Assembly: GCF_024623065.1 (NCBI RefSeq)
Contig: NZ_JANJZR010000031.1
Span: forward strand, 1-50,613
Source of the DNA: Bacteroides acidifaciens
GTDB taxonomy: Bacteria; Bacteroidota; Bacteroidia; Bacteroidales; Bacteroidaceae
Length of the DNA stretch: 50,613 nt
Direction of reading: 5' to 3'
In this document: positions 1 through 7,266 of the stretch, one piece after another
How the letters are laid out: each line of letters starts with the position of its first letter
How positions within the stretch are numbered: position 1 is the stretch's first letter
The notes under the pieces: generated by a model
The model's database searches: none
What the model was told of the DNA's origin: nothing
The model's input: the letters and a program-made list of their open reading frames with translations, nothing else
Program-made: the position numbers and the translations under genes

Positions 1-272
1 CTTATCGGAGCTTCACCTTCGGGCTGTCTCACTTCCATTTTCACGGTTGGACTGTTGCAGGGATTGCCGGTTATCTGCACCTTGGCTACCTTGGGCTGTT
101 CCACCTGGACTGTCTTGCCTAACTTCTCACTCCATAGCTGGTGGCGCTGCCAGTTCATGAACTTGTCGTAATTCACTCCATAATCCGCACAGAACTCGCG
201 AAGGTCTTTGGTTTCGCAGCACAGCTGATAGAGGTCGTACACCTCCTGGTAGTTTACTTTTTCTTTTGCCAT
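1..272 (-). CDS. IS66-family accessory protein, N-terminal part (runs off the window)
   Basis: Reading from the ATG at 272 gives an open frame of 90 codons that runs off the window without a stop, beginning MAKEKVNYQEVYDLYQLCCE. It resembles the first small protein of Bacteroides IS66 elements, a helix-turn-helix-like accessory protein made upstream of TnpB and the transposase. The start lies 79 bases inside the GTAA end of the element, as expected for the first gene of an IS. Family assignment rests on recalled resemblance plus the IS66-type end. Confidence 0.65.
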   Translation of the reverse strand, partial: MAKEKVNYQEVYDLYQLCCETKDLREFCADYGVNYDKFMNWQRHQLWSEKLGKTVQVEQPKVAKVQITGNPCNSPTVKMEVRQPEGEAPI

Positions 273-351
273 AATCTTTGTTAGTAATTGGTTATGCCGC
301 AAAGATATGCTGGGTTGCGATGCGTGTCAAGGCGGAAAATAGAATGGTTAC
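1..351 (-). mobile_element. IS66-family insertion sequence, left copy (partial)
   Basis: The element ends at 351 with TTAC on the plus strand, which read inward gives GTAA, the usual first four bases of IS66-family ends. It contains the start of an IS66-type accessory gene at 272. The terminal 75 bases (277-351) are identical, in inverted orientation, to 50539-50613 at the other end of the window. The rest of the element lies outside the window. Confidence 0.8.
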
Positions 352-414
352 ATAGTTCACTGTCTGAATTAATCCATACATCCTAAATTCACCAAAACGA
401 AGCGGTTAACCATT

Positions 415-446
415 CTACCATATCAACCGGCTGGTTGATATGGTAG
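415..446. repeat. 14-bp perfect inverted repeat with 4-base loop
   Basis: The arms CTACCATATCAACC (415-428) and GGTTGATATGGTAG (433-446) are perfectly complementary around GGCT. No clear T-run follows on either strand, so it is a weak candidate for an intrinsic terminator. It may instead be a protein-binding site or a 5' leader hairpin of the orphan promoter at 468-489. Confidence 0.6.
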
Positions 447-467
447 CTTTCTTTATCATACTCAATC

Positions 468-489
468 TATCATATGATATGCAAAAATA
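468..489 (-). promoter_or_regulatory. Orphan HipB-type operator and promoter facing the IS
   Basis: TATCATATGATA (468-479) is a perfect 12-bp palindrome. Directly upstream on the minus strand is TATTTTTG (489-482), matching TAnnTTTG. The arrangement and sequence closely match the operator and promoter of the hipB gene at 2735-2758. It points left, but between here and the IS at 351 there is no gene, so the gene it served appears to have been removed or displaced by the IS. Confidence 0.45.
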
Positions 490-524
490 CATCTTTTTCT
501 TTATTTTATGACAGATTGTTACTT

Positions 525-1118
525 TTATTCATCATATAGAAAAGTCCAGTCTTTAACAGCATATTCCTTTTCAAACTCCGCCAAATCTCCCTTAATGCGT
601 TCACGGAAGCTCTCTTCGCTATCATCGCCACTCATCATCCAATCTACGCGAGTTGCATATATTTCTGCTATGAGCATTTGCCGATATGCCTCCTTCATTG
701 CATTTGTCGTCTCATCTGACAGTTCCAATACATCAGCATCATCCGGATAACGATCATAACAACAATGATAGATTGAGTATAATACTGGAATTTGTTCACC
801 ATCAGGAGTATCAGACATATTATGCGTTGTTGACTGGAATATTATGTCATCTGCGATAAAAAGGTCTGCATATTTTTGTTCTGCCTTGATGATAGTTTTA
901 TCTCTCAGGAGAAAAGATTCTGCATCTTCATAACTAGCAAACTTCATATAGCTGTTATAGTTATGGAATGAGCTAAAGCTGTCTTTCTCATAAATTACCC
1001 AATAATCCATATGCTCCTTCTCTGGCTTTGGCTGTAAAGCTCTCGCAATATCACGCTCCATAGTATCTGCGATTTCACGCATTGCATATGTGCTCCTATC
1101 AAAATATCCTCCACTCAT
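525..1118 (-). CDS. Hypothetical protein, third gene of the hipBA operon
   Basis: Not recognised. The protein has about 197 residues, is rich in acidic and aromatic residues, and shows no signal peptide, membrane segment or cysteine cluster. The ATG at 1118 (MSGGYFDRS) is chosen over the ATG at 1139 because an AAGGAG ribosome-binding site lies between them. It begins 38 bases after the hipA stop on the same strand and probably belongs to the hipB-hipA transcription unit, so a role tied to the toxin-antitoxin pair is possible but unproven. Confidence 0.65.
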   Translation of the reverse strand: MSGGYFDRSTYAMREIADTMERDIARALQPKPEKEHMDYWVIYEKDSFSSFHNYNSYMKFASYEDAESFLLRDKTIIKAEQKYADLFIADDIIFQSTTHNMSDTPDGEQIPVLYSIYHCCYDRYPDDADVLELSDETTNAMKEAYRQMLIAEIYATRVDWMMSGDDSEESFRERIKGDLAEFEKEYAVKDWTFLYDE

Positions 1119-1156
1119 AGTTATTTTTCTCCTTATCAAATTTAAATACTACCATA

Positions 1157-2404
1157 TCATTCATCCAATACTCCTGAAAACATATCCATCTCTCTTTTGG
1201 AAATACTCAATCGTGTTGCCAGTTCTCGCCATCCTTTCACGGCTTCAATCACTTCTGAAATAATCTTTTCTGCCGTTTTTGGGTTAAGCATATAATCTTC
1301 GCTGGCATCCAGCAAAATACTCAGCTCTGCTTTATTAGAAGTTGATGAAACAAGCAAACTTTGATATTCATTCAAAGTTGGATTCATATCGTATGCAGGA
1401 GAAAGCGTCCAACCTTTTGCAGTCAAAAGAAAACCGTGATTACGGAAATGGTCATCGCTATTACCAATGCAGATATTGAAAGCCACACGGCGATAGAGTT
1501 CCTGCAGATTCTCTTCTACATTCGTACAGTTCTGGATTATGAAATCTACTATATCCAGATAACCGTGCCCTGTAGTTGCATTATCGCCGTCATTAAGACC
1601 CAATAAAGTCATGGCAGAAGCAAAATGAATCCGTTTCCCCTCTTGGGTTCTGTCGAAGCGTTGCGAAAGCAACGTATGATATTTCTCTCCTGTTGCCAGC
1701 ACTTTGGTCTTTGCGGCATTTATACCGGATTTTGCAGCAAGAAGATGGCTGAAATGCTCCCAAAGTCCTGCATCGTAATCATCTTTGCGAGATGGGAACT
1801 TGGCTATACAAAGCGTTTTATCCGTGTCTATCACACTGGCTTTAGGTCTTGCGCCACCCAGTGAAGAACCGGGCTGCACGAGTTGGGCAACCCATTTCCT
1901 GTCAGGCAGGACATTCCCCTCTTCGCTTTTCTCGATTTCCGCACTGGCTGCAATCAACTCCCTTATATCCGTCAGAGGTGGGATTTTCAACGACTCACTT
2001 ACATTTATAAATCCTCCGTCTTTTGACTCCTTGAAACGGAAAGCACCCATTCGGGAAAAGTCATCGATACCAGTCAAAAAATCGAAAGAAGACAGTCTCC
2101 GTACCGGTCGCTTCTCTTCCATCGCAGCAATCTGCTCACGTCGCAACAATAGCGTTCGCCCCCAACGATCCGGCAGGGCATCCGAGAAACATCCGAATAT
2201 ATCTTTCTCCGGTTGCGTATATTGCTGTCCCGGATAATTATTCAGGTCATCACTCAGGAACAAATCTCCATGTTTCTTCAGCCATTCATCGCTGAAGGTA
2301 AAGCAATAGCTGTCCGAGCCACGAAGAGATTCATAGCCTAACTCGCCAACGAGTTCTGTTTCCTTGAGCCAATCAAAATCGGCATAAACACATAGCGTCT
2401 TCAT
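1157..2404 (-). CDS. hipA: HipA-like serine/threonine kinase toxin
   Basis: The 415-residue protein carries both the N-terminal HipA domain (residues ~1-110) and the kinase core, close to the 440 residues of E. coli HipA. Visible motifs are the glycine-rich loop GSSLGGARPK (~179-188), the catalytic loop GNSDDHFRNHG (~314-324) and the metal-binding SPAYDMNP (~335-342). In this family HipA phosphorylates a translation factor or tRNA synthetase and causes growth arrest, and HipB neutralises it. The gene follows hipB with a 3-base gap on the same strand. All key residues seem present, so it should be active; the substrate cannot be inferred. Confidence 0.88.
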   Translation of the reverse strand: MKTLCVYADFDWLKETELVGELGYESLRGSDSYCFTFSDEWLKKHGDLFLSDDLNNYPGQQYTQPEKDIFGCFSDALPDRWGRTLLLRREQIAAMEEKRPVRRLSSFDFLTGIDDFSRMGAFRFKESKDGGFINVSESLKIPPLTDIRELIAASAEIEKSEEGNVLPDRKWVAQLVQPGSSLGGARPKASVIDTDKTLCIAKFPSRKDDYDAGLWEHFSHLLAAKSGINAAKTKVLATGEKYHTLLSQRFDRTQEGKRIHFASAMTLLGLNDGDNATTGHGYLDIVDFIIQNCTNVEENLQELYRRVAFNICIGNSDDHFRNHGFLLTAKGWTLSPAYDMNPTLNEYQSLLVSSTSNKAELSILLDASEDYMLNPKTAEKIISEVIEAVKGWRELATRLSISKREMDMFSGVLDE

Positions 2405-2407
2405 CGT

Positions 2408-2728
2408 TTACTCCTTTTTTGAAGCACGTTCCCTCGTCTTCAAACTCAAATCCTGCAAGGTTTTTCCCAATTTGTCTTCTTTGGCCAACCACAGAATATC
2501 ATCATCAAGCTGTAAAGCATACAGCACACGCAAATAGATTCCGATTGCTACGGTCGGTGCACCTTTCTCTATTCGGGACACAGTCAATGGAGAGCAAGTG
2601 GCACGTTCCGCCACCTGAGCCACACTCAGATTCCTGCGCAAGCGAGCCAGTTTAATCTGCTCTCCCACAACTGACATTTTCTGCTCCAACTTTCGGGGCA
2701 ACTTGGTTCCCATTGTATTTTTAGCCAT
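2408..2728 (-). CDS. hipB: HipB-like XRE-family antitoxin/repressor
   Basis: The 106-residue protein contains a Cro/CI-type helix-turn-helix (roughly residues 22-76), including NLSVAQVAERATCSPLTVSR. Proteins of this kind bind the paired HipA kinase and repress their own operon. The ATG at 2728 is preferred to the in-frame TTG at 2734. Immediately upstream is a palindrome next to a TATCTTTG promoter (2735-2758), which fits autorepression. HipA follows after 3 bases. Confidence 0.82.
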   Translation of the reverse strand: MAKNTMGTKLPRKLEQKMSVVGEQIKLARLRRNLSVAQVAERATCSPLTVSRIEKGAPTVAIGIYLRVLYALQLDDDILWLAKEDKLGKTLQDLSLKTRERASKKE

Positions 2729-2734
2729 AATCAA

Positions 2735-2758
2735 CTTATCATATAAGATGCAAAGATA
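2735..2758 (-). promoter_or_regulatory. hipBA promoter and operator
   Basis: The minus strand has TATCTTTG (2758-2751), a match to the Bacteroides -7 box, followed by the inverted repeat CTTAT-N3-ATAAG (2735-2747) between it and the hipB start. An operator here would cover the transcription start, which fits repression by HipB. Confidence 0.6.
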
Positions 2759-2926
2759 TTACTTTTTACCTATTTAATGATATATTGCGGACGCAAAAAT
2801 CACAAATTCAAAAGATACGACTATTAAATACTGATTTTGCTACCAAAATAGAGATTTCAAAGAAGCAGACTTCTACCTTTATCTATGTTATAGTCAAGAT
2901 AAAAGCCAGCTTCTTCAATTTAAGCA

Positions 2927-4240
2927 TCACTCGATGGGCTTCACCAATTCTTCATCCTGCCATTCCGCAAGAGAAACAATCGCATTGTATTGCTCCAAAG
3001 TCAAATCCGATTCACTATCGTCTGAGCATTCGTATTCCCACGGCAGTTCGTAAACAGTACCTTCTTCCTGATAACCCATATAGTTATGGTACGTATTAGG
3101 AATTAACCGCACATAATCTTCTTCGCGCAGAATCCTCAAAAGTTTCTCGGCATCACGAATCAATAATGGCACTCCGACCTTATATAGAGCAGTGGCAACC
3201 TCAATGGCCAGCTCGACATTTGCCGAGTAGCTATTAGAAACAACTATCATCCAACCCTGCTGTGGCACCTTCGATGCAATGATGTTCAAGCGCGAAAACC
3301 CCAACTCGCCATAGTGGTCTGTTGCAAACCGTATAAAATCCTCCGGGCTGTCAATGTCATAGAGTTTATCTACATCTACGAATTTCACTCGTTTGTAATA
3401 GACTACATCTCGCAGTTCTTCCGGGATATTCGGTTGTTCTTCGTAGAGACGGTTTCCAATACTTCGCTTCCGGTAGTATGCCTCATAAGCCTCGTTAGCG
3501 ATACGATAATATGTGCAATATTGCCGAATGGTCATAGTCTTCAGATGAAGTGCGGAATGTTCCTTCGCAGAATCCTCCAAAGCCTTTATCGCTGTTTCCC
3601 GATCTTCCACATTAATCTTAAAGCTCGGAGCTATCCTATTGAGTTCCTTTCGTGCAATCCGCCCAATCCGTTGCTGGCACGGCAGATTGTGCGCCACATA
3701 GTCGTTGAACCCATCAGGATTTGCAACAATAACATCAACCAGCCTCTGCAAATAGCAGAAAAGTCGGGCAAGGGAATCCTGATACCATCCGTCATCTGAT
3801 TCTCCGTCGGCACAAGAGGAGCGATTTGTTATGACGAAATGCGCATGTTTTCGGTCTGTAATGCGAATCGACCGAAACTCTTCGTATTTATAAGAGGTAA
3901 CATGAAACCACTGCGTTTCCGTTGGATTGAACGCAAGCCAGTCCGCAAGGAAGGCTTCTTTGCTTTGATACTCTCCCGAAGCAATCAGTTCCTCGACATC
4001 ACCCCATTCCTCTGGAGTGGGTCGCGGTACCACAATGTAGAAGCCACGGTATTCATCATCCCCCATTACGGTAAGTTGCTCGAACTGATGCTGAATTTCA
4101 ACTAGACGTTCCAGCATATTGCCGCTAACTGTGATTTCACAATGACGCATTTCACCCATTGCTTCTATATGCGAAGCGTTCAAGCCAACCTCATTTGCCA
4201 AATCAATAAAGAGTTTTCTCATCCATTGCTTAATGATCAT
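2927..4240 (-). CDS. Hypothetical protein coupled to two phosphoesterases
   Basis: Not recognised; 437 residues, soluble and acidic at the C terminus, with no motif I can name. Its ATG (4240) overlaps the stop of the upstream phosphoesterase in a TAATG arrangement, which indicates translational coupling. A second ATG at 4222 (MRKLF) is an alternative start. As the last gene of a three-gene operon with two metallophosphoesterases, it may act on or regulate the same substrate. The function is open. Confidence 0.7.
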   Translation of the reverse strand: MIIKQWMRKLFIDLANEVGLNASHIEAMGEMRHCEITVSGNMLERLVEIQHQFEQLTVMGDDEYRGFYIVVPRPTPEEWGDVEELIASGEYQSKEAFLADWLAFNPTETQWFHVTSYKYEEFRSIRITDRKHAHFVITNRSSCADGESDDGWYQDSLARLFCYLQRLVDVIVANPDGFNDYVAHNLPCQQRIGRIARKELNRIAPSFKINVEDRETAIKALEDSAKEHSALHLKTMTIRQYCTYYRIANEAYEAYYRKRSIGNRLYEEQPNIPEELRDVVYYKRVKFVDVDKLYDIDSPEDFIRFATDHYGELGFSRLNIIASKVPQQGWMIVVSNSYSANVELAIEVATALYKVGVPLLIRDAEKLLRILREEDYVRLIPNTYHNYMGYQEEGTVYELPWEYECSDDSESDLTLEQYNAIVSLAEWQDEELVKPIE

Positions 4241-5007
4241 TAAATTTCAACATGCTTTTTCGGATCAAACCCATTCACAATGTGCTCATTCGCAAAAATA
4301 TATCCCATCTGATTACAGATTACTTTTGTACTACCAATCTCTGTGTCTATATTGGTATGTGAATGTCCATAAATCCAAATATCTATCCGACTGTTGGCAA
4401 TCCAATCACCATATTCGCTAGCAAATGCACTATTCAGTACGGAGTTCTTGTGCTGTGGATCAATCACCTCCAAAGTAGGCAAATGATGAGTAACCACCAC
4501 AATATGACCAGCCGTGCTCTCTTCGACACTTTTCCGGATAAAATCAATACAGGTCTCATGCATCCGATTGAATTCCTCTACCTGTAACAATTTTCCGTCA
4601 AATTTGATTTGGCGAAAGTCATTCATACCTTTCCACACGAAATACTCGTCATTCGGGTTAATCCGTGACCATAGCGTACTCAGGACAAAATCGGTATCAT
4701 CGATACGGATTACCTGATTCTGATAGAACCCTACATTCTCACGGAACATCCACTTCCATTGTAGCCCTCGTTCCATCACGTCCGAATAATTATAGTATTC
4801 GTGATTGCCGGGAACAATCAGAACCTGCCTGTAATTATCCGAAGCCCATTTCCAGAATTTCATCATAGGAGCTATCCTATCCCTAAGATAGAATATATCT
4901 CCAGCCAAAACCAGCACGTCACCGGTAACAGGCAATTCATTATGCTTTAAATATCTGCTGTTCTCCCTGAACTCCAGATGTAAATCGCTCATGTATTGTA
5001 TCTTCAT
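4240..5007 (-). CDS. Calcineurin-like metallophosphoesterase (255 aa)
   Basis: The sequence has the metallophosphoesterase signature in order: SDLHLEF near the N terminus (residues ~6-12), GDIF (~36-39), GNHEYYN (~87-93), THHLP (~173-177) and GHSHTN (~214-219). These supply the Asp, Asn and His ligands of a two-metal centre. Family members hydrolyse phosphomonoesters, phosphodiesters or nucleotides. The start overlaps the stop of the preceding phosphoesterase by four bases (ATGA) and its own stop overlaps the next start, so the three genes are one operon. The substrate is unknown. Confidence 0.85.
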   Translation of the reverse strand: MKIQYMSDLHLEFRENSRYLKHNELPVTGDVLVLAGDIFYLRDRIAPMMKFWKWASDNYRQVLIVPGNHEYYNYSDVMERGLQWKWMFRENVGFYQNQVIRIDDTDFVLSTLWSRINPNDEYFVWKGMNDFRQIKFDGKLLQVEEFNRMHETCIDFIRKSVEESTAGHIVVVTHHLPTLEVIDPQHKNSVLNSAFASEYGDWIANSRIDIWIYGHSHTNIDTEIGSTKVICNQMGYIFANEHIVNGFDPKKHVEI

Positions 5008-5591
5008 TGCTCTTTCATTTTTGATTCTTCAACTTGTTTTTCAATAATTGTCTTCACCTGTGCAAATGAAACCGGCATAAAGTTGTTGTTATCAACACCT
5101 ACGTCATATTGTGTAGGATAGAGGTACTGAAGCCGTGTGGCATCAATCCCAGTGTTATTCTTCCTCGTATGTACATGACCGAACAGTTGCCATACATCTT
5201 TATAGCCGCCATCAAAGCACAGAAACGGATAGTGATTCAAATATATCTTCTGTTTATCCACTTCTATATGCATCTGCATGGTCACATGCTCAAACCTATC
5301 GATATACCCCTGCCTCAAGTTCTTTAAATCATGGTTGCCGAGAATCAGATATATCTTGCCATTCAATCTATCAAGAATTTTAGTCCATTCAGCTGAACCG
5401 CCCAGACAGAAATCACCCAAGTGAAAAACAGTATCATCCAAGCCAACTGTATTATTCCAATTGGAGATAATCGTTTCATTCATCATTTCCACATTCTCAA
5501 AAGGTCTGTTGCAGAAACGAATGACATTTCCGTGATAAAAGTGGGTATCAGATGTAAAAAATACTTTGCTGCCATCAAATTTATAATTCAT
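5004..5591 (-). CDS. Calcineurin-like metallophosphoesterase (195 aa)
   Basis: This is a small member of the same superfamily, with SDTHFYHGN (~14-22), GDFCLGG (~60-66), GNHD (~85-88), NHYPF (~118-122) and FGHVHTRK (~137-144). It resembles the compact phosphoesterases often found in phages and accessory islands. It is the first gene of a tight three-gene operon (overlaps of 4 bases and 1 base). Two phosphoesterases in tandem with an unknown partner suggest nucleotide or nucleic-acid processing, which is inference only. Confidence 0.85.
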   Translation of the reverse strand: MNYKFDGSKVFFTSDTHFYHGNVIRFCNRPFENVEMMNETIISNWNNTVGLDDTVFHLGDFCLGGSAEWTKILDRLNGKIYLILGNHDLKNLRQGYIDRFEHVTMQMHIEVDKQKIYLNHYPFLCFDGGYKDVWQLFGHVHTRKNNTGIDATRLQYLYPTQYDVGVDNNNFMPVSFAQVKTIIEKQVEESKMKEQ

Positions 5592-5707
5592 TTCTTCTCA
5601 ATTTATGTGCATCACTGCACGTTAATAATCTGTTTGTCAATCACCCATCAGACGGAAATGACAGAAAAGCATCGTAAGGTAACTGTCACAAATGGGTATA
5701 AAAACAA

Positions 5708-5744
5708 AATAGTTGGAAAGTTCGGTAAAGACTCTCCAACTATT
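5708..5744 (-). terminator. Intrinsic terminator, minus strand
   Basis: The arms AATAGTTGGA (5708-5717) and TCCAACTATT (5735-5744) pair. Read on the minus strand the hairpin is followed by TTTTGTTTTT, a good U-tract. It separates the phosphoesterase operon from whatever is transcribed upstream, probably the small ORF at 5786-5917. Confidence 0.7.
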
Positions 5745-5785
5745 CAGTTTATATTTTCAATCAGGGTAGAATAAACTACACCATG

Positions 5786-5917
5786 CTATGTTCTTCGTTG
5801 GAAAGTATTTATAATACAAGGTTCAATGCCAAAGACATGAACACACAACACAGATTCAGGACGTTTGTTACCCCAAATTGTGACCTTAGATAATATGTTC
5901 ATTCTATTTCTCTGCAT
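5786..5917 (-). CDS. Possible small protein (43 aa)
   Basis: An open frame of 43 codons (MQRNRMNILSK...; a second ATG at 5902 would give 38) lies between a TAATTTTG box (5956-5949) and the terminator at 5708-5744, all on the minus strand. The promoter-ORF-terminator arrangement is the only support. There is no recognisable domain. It could equally be a short non-coding RNA. Confidence 0.3.
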   Translation of the reverse strand: MQRNRMNILSKVTIWGNKRPESVLCVHVFGIEPCIINTFQRRT

Positions 5918-5948
5918 TGCCAGTTTTTATATCGTTTCAAAAACAGCG

Positions 5949-5956
5949 CAAAATTA
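5949..5956 (-). promoter_or_regulatory. Candidate -7 box TAATTTTG
   Basis: The minus strand reads TAATTTTG, matching TAnnTTTG, about 32 bases before the ATG of the small ORF at 5917. No convincing -33 element is visible. Confidence 0.35.
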
Positions 5957-6029
5957 GCAAATAAATCCTATATCACACATTACTTTCCGAGAAAATCCAC
6001 GTAACCTTTTGGTCTATATGCCACATAAA

Positions 6030-6064
6030 AACTGAACCTATACAATTAATGCACAGATTCAGTT
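6030..6064 (-). terminator. Weak terminator after the 91-aa gene, copy A
   Basis: AACTGAA (6030-6036) and TTCAGTT (6058-6064) can pair, and TTTT follows on the minus strand. It lies 15 bases after the stop of the 91-residue gene. The second copy of that gene has a stronger hairpin in the same position (12301-12342). Confidence 0.35.
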
Positions 6065-6078
6065 CCTTATCATTTAGC

Positions 6079-6354
6079 TCACTCCATTGATTCCCGAATA
6101 ATCCGCCGAGTCTCTTTCTTATACTCCTTGCGGTCATATTCGAATCCCCTGCACATCCAACAGCTACACGGAGTACCTGTTGTTTTGTAAACTTGTGCCC
6201 ATTTCTCTTTTGCCAATTCAAACCAACGGGGATGCTCATAATAGCTTCCATCCTCACGAATGATGCAATGACCATAAGCGGCATAAAGAATCATGCGAGC
6301 CTTAAACACACGAGCCATTTGTTGGCGTCTCCAAAATTTGTTTCTTTTGTCCAT
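6079..6354 (-). CDS. Conserved 91-aa protein, copy A
   Basis: Small basic protein of unknown function containing the cysteine motif CSCWMCRG (residues ~63-70) followed by a basic segment (DRKEYKKETRR), suggestive of a metal- or nucleic-acid-binding fold. It differs from copy B at 12359-12634 at only about four positions. The high identity on both DNA and protein level, including ~50 bases upstream, marks a recent duplication of a functional reading frame. An overlapping frame on the same strand is a shadow. Confidence 0.7.
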   Translation of the reverse strand: MDKRNKFWRRQQMARVFKARMILYAAYGHCIIREDGSYYEHPRWFELAKEKWAQVYKTTGTPCSCWMCRGFEYDRKEYKKETRRIIRESME

Positions 6355-6463
6355 CGTCTCTTTCTATTAAAGTTAGGATGAACGATGATGTTACTTTGGT
6401 GAGACTTAATATATCCATAGAATTATACCTTTGAATGTTATTCAGTTTGATGACGCAGAATCT

Positions 6464-6487
6464 CTTTATACCTTTCCGGGTATAAAG
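6464..6487. repeat. Inverted repeat CTTTATACC/GGTATAAAG
   Basis: The arms at 6464-6472 and 6479-6487 pair perfectly around TTTCCG. It lies ~110 bases upstream of the 91-aa gene (copy A) and may be an operator. Copy B lacks it, because the similarity between the two copies stops before this point. Apart from this, nothing else is recognised between 6355 and 6585. Confidence 0.4.
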
Positions 6488-6585
6488 TTGGTACAAATAT
6501 TCGATATTATATCAGATAAGGTATAATTTACAGAGATTTTGAGTTGTAAATTATGAAGGCTCAGACAAGCACAATATAACAGCTC

Positions 6586-7135
6586 TACACTTTTTCAAGC
6601 GAATAAATCGGATTCGTTACACTTTTTCCAACGAATCACTCCCATTATACGACATTTTTTCAAGCGAATCACAGCATAAATCACCGAAACCAACTTTACT
6701 TTATCTCCGTATTCATATATACGTGCATTAAAGTAAAGCTAACAGAGGGAGAAAAAGAAATGGCTTCGCCAAAGCCGAGCCGAACCATATCTACCGATTT
6801 TCTTTTTTGGCTGCAAAAGAATCCGAAATCCTAACTCAAAAGCGAAGCAAGATTCGCCCCTCATCAAGACACAAAAGCAACCTGCAAATCCGTAAATCCA
6901 TCTCCGATTTTGCAGCCTGAATCGGCGAAATAATCACCAATATGCCTTATCTTTGCGAACTGGAGGTTTCGGAGCAAAAGAGAGCCATTTTCCTCTTTTT
7001 CCCTTCGTTTGAAGACAAACTAAGGTTAAAAGTGTTAAATCTTCGATTTTTGACGAAAAAACAAGTAAATTTTCGATCAGTCTATCTTTTAATCCATAAA
7101 CTATTGATAGTCAATTAGCATAATATGCTGCATCG
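6586..7135. repeat. Non-coding repeat R1
   Basis: About 550 bases that align, with gaps and roughly three quarters identity, to 14284-14799 (R2) in the same orientation. The leading end has three spaced copies of a motif like ACACTTTTTCAAGCGAAT. Two blocks are almost unchanged between copies: the nested palindrome (6694-6738) and a stretch around 7027-7066 containing TTCGATTTTTGACGAA. A TATCTTTG box is kept at 6948-6955. The right end coincides with the point where hsdM is cut. No open frame of note lies inside. It may be an end of a mobile unit or the conserved upstream region of DUF4143-type ATPase genes. Confidence 0.7.
6694..6738. repeat. Nested palindrome in R1
   Basis: CTTTACTTTA (6694-6703) pairs with TAAAGTAAAG (6729-6738); inside it CGTAT pairs with ATACG. 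The identical structure is at 14360-14404 in R2, and this is the best conserved part of the repeat. It could form a cruciform or RNA hairpin, or be a recombinase or regulator site. Confidence 0.6.
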
Positions 7136-7261
7136 GAATTTATAGAGAAATACCTGAGTGATAATCTTATATTCGTTACCATCGTTTCCCATACCGTATG
7201 ATTGGCAGGTGGCTTTAAGTCCGTCGATGAGCCTTAATGTTTTTTCTTTAATATCTGACAT
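7115..7261 (-). pseudogene. hsdM 5' fragment (type I methyltransferase, first 42 codons)
   Basis: From the ATG at 7261, 5 bases after the hsdR stop, the frame reads MSDIKEKTLRLIDGLKATCQ and continues as the typical N terminus of a type I modification subunit for 42 codons. It then enters repeat R1 and stops after six unrelated codons. The rest of hsdM and any hsdS of this system are absent from the window. The cut is exactly at the R1 boundary, so insertion or recombination at R1 is the likely cause. Confidence 0.7.
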
Positions 7262-7266
7262 AATCT

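Noticed and set aside
5973..6284. 103-aa frame overlapping the 91-aa gene (and its counterpart at 12334-12564)
   Set aside because: It lies in another frame over the conserved 91-aa gene, and its end differs between the two copies (103 against 76 codons).
6302..6496. 64-aa minus-strand ORF upstream of the 91-aa gene
   Set aside because: No ribosome-binding site or recognisable sequence; it overlaps the likely control region and is not kept in the second copy.
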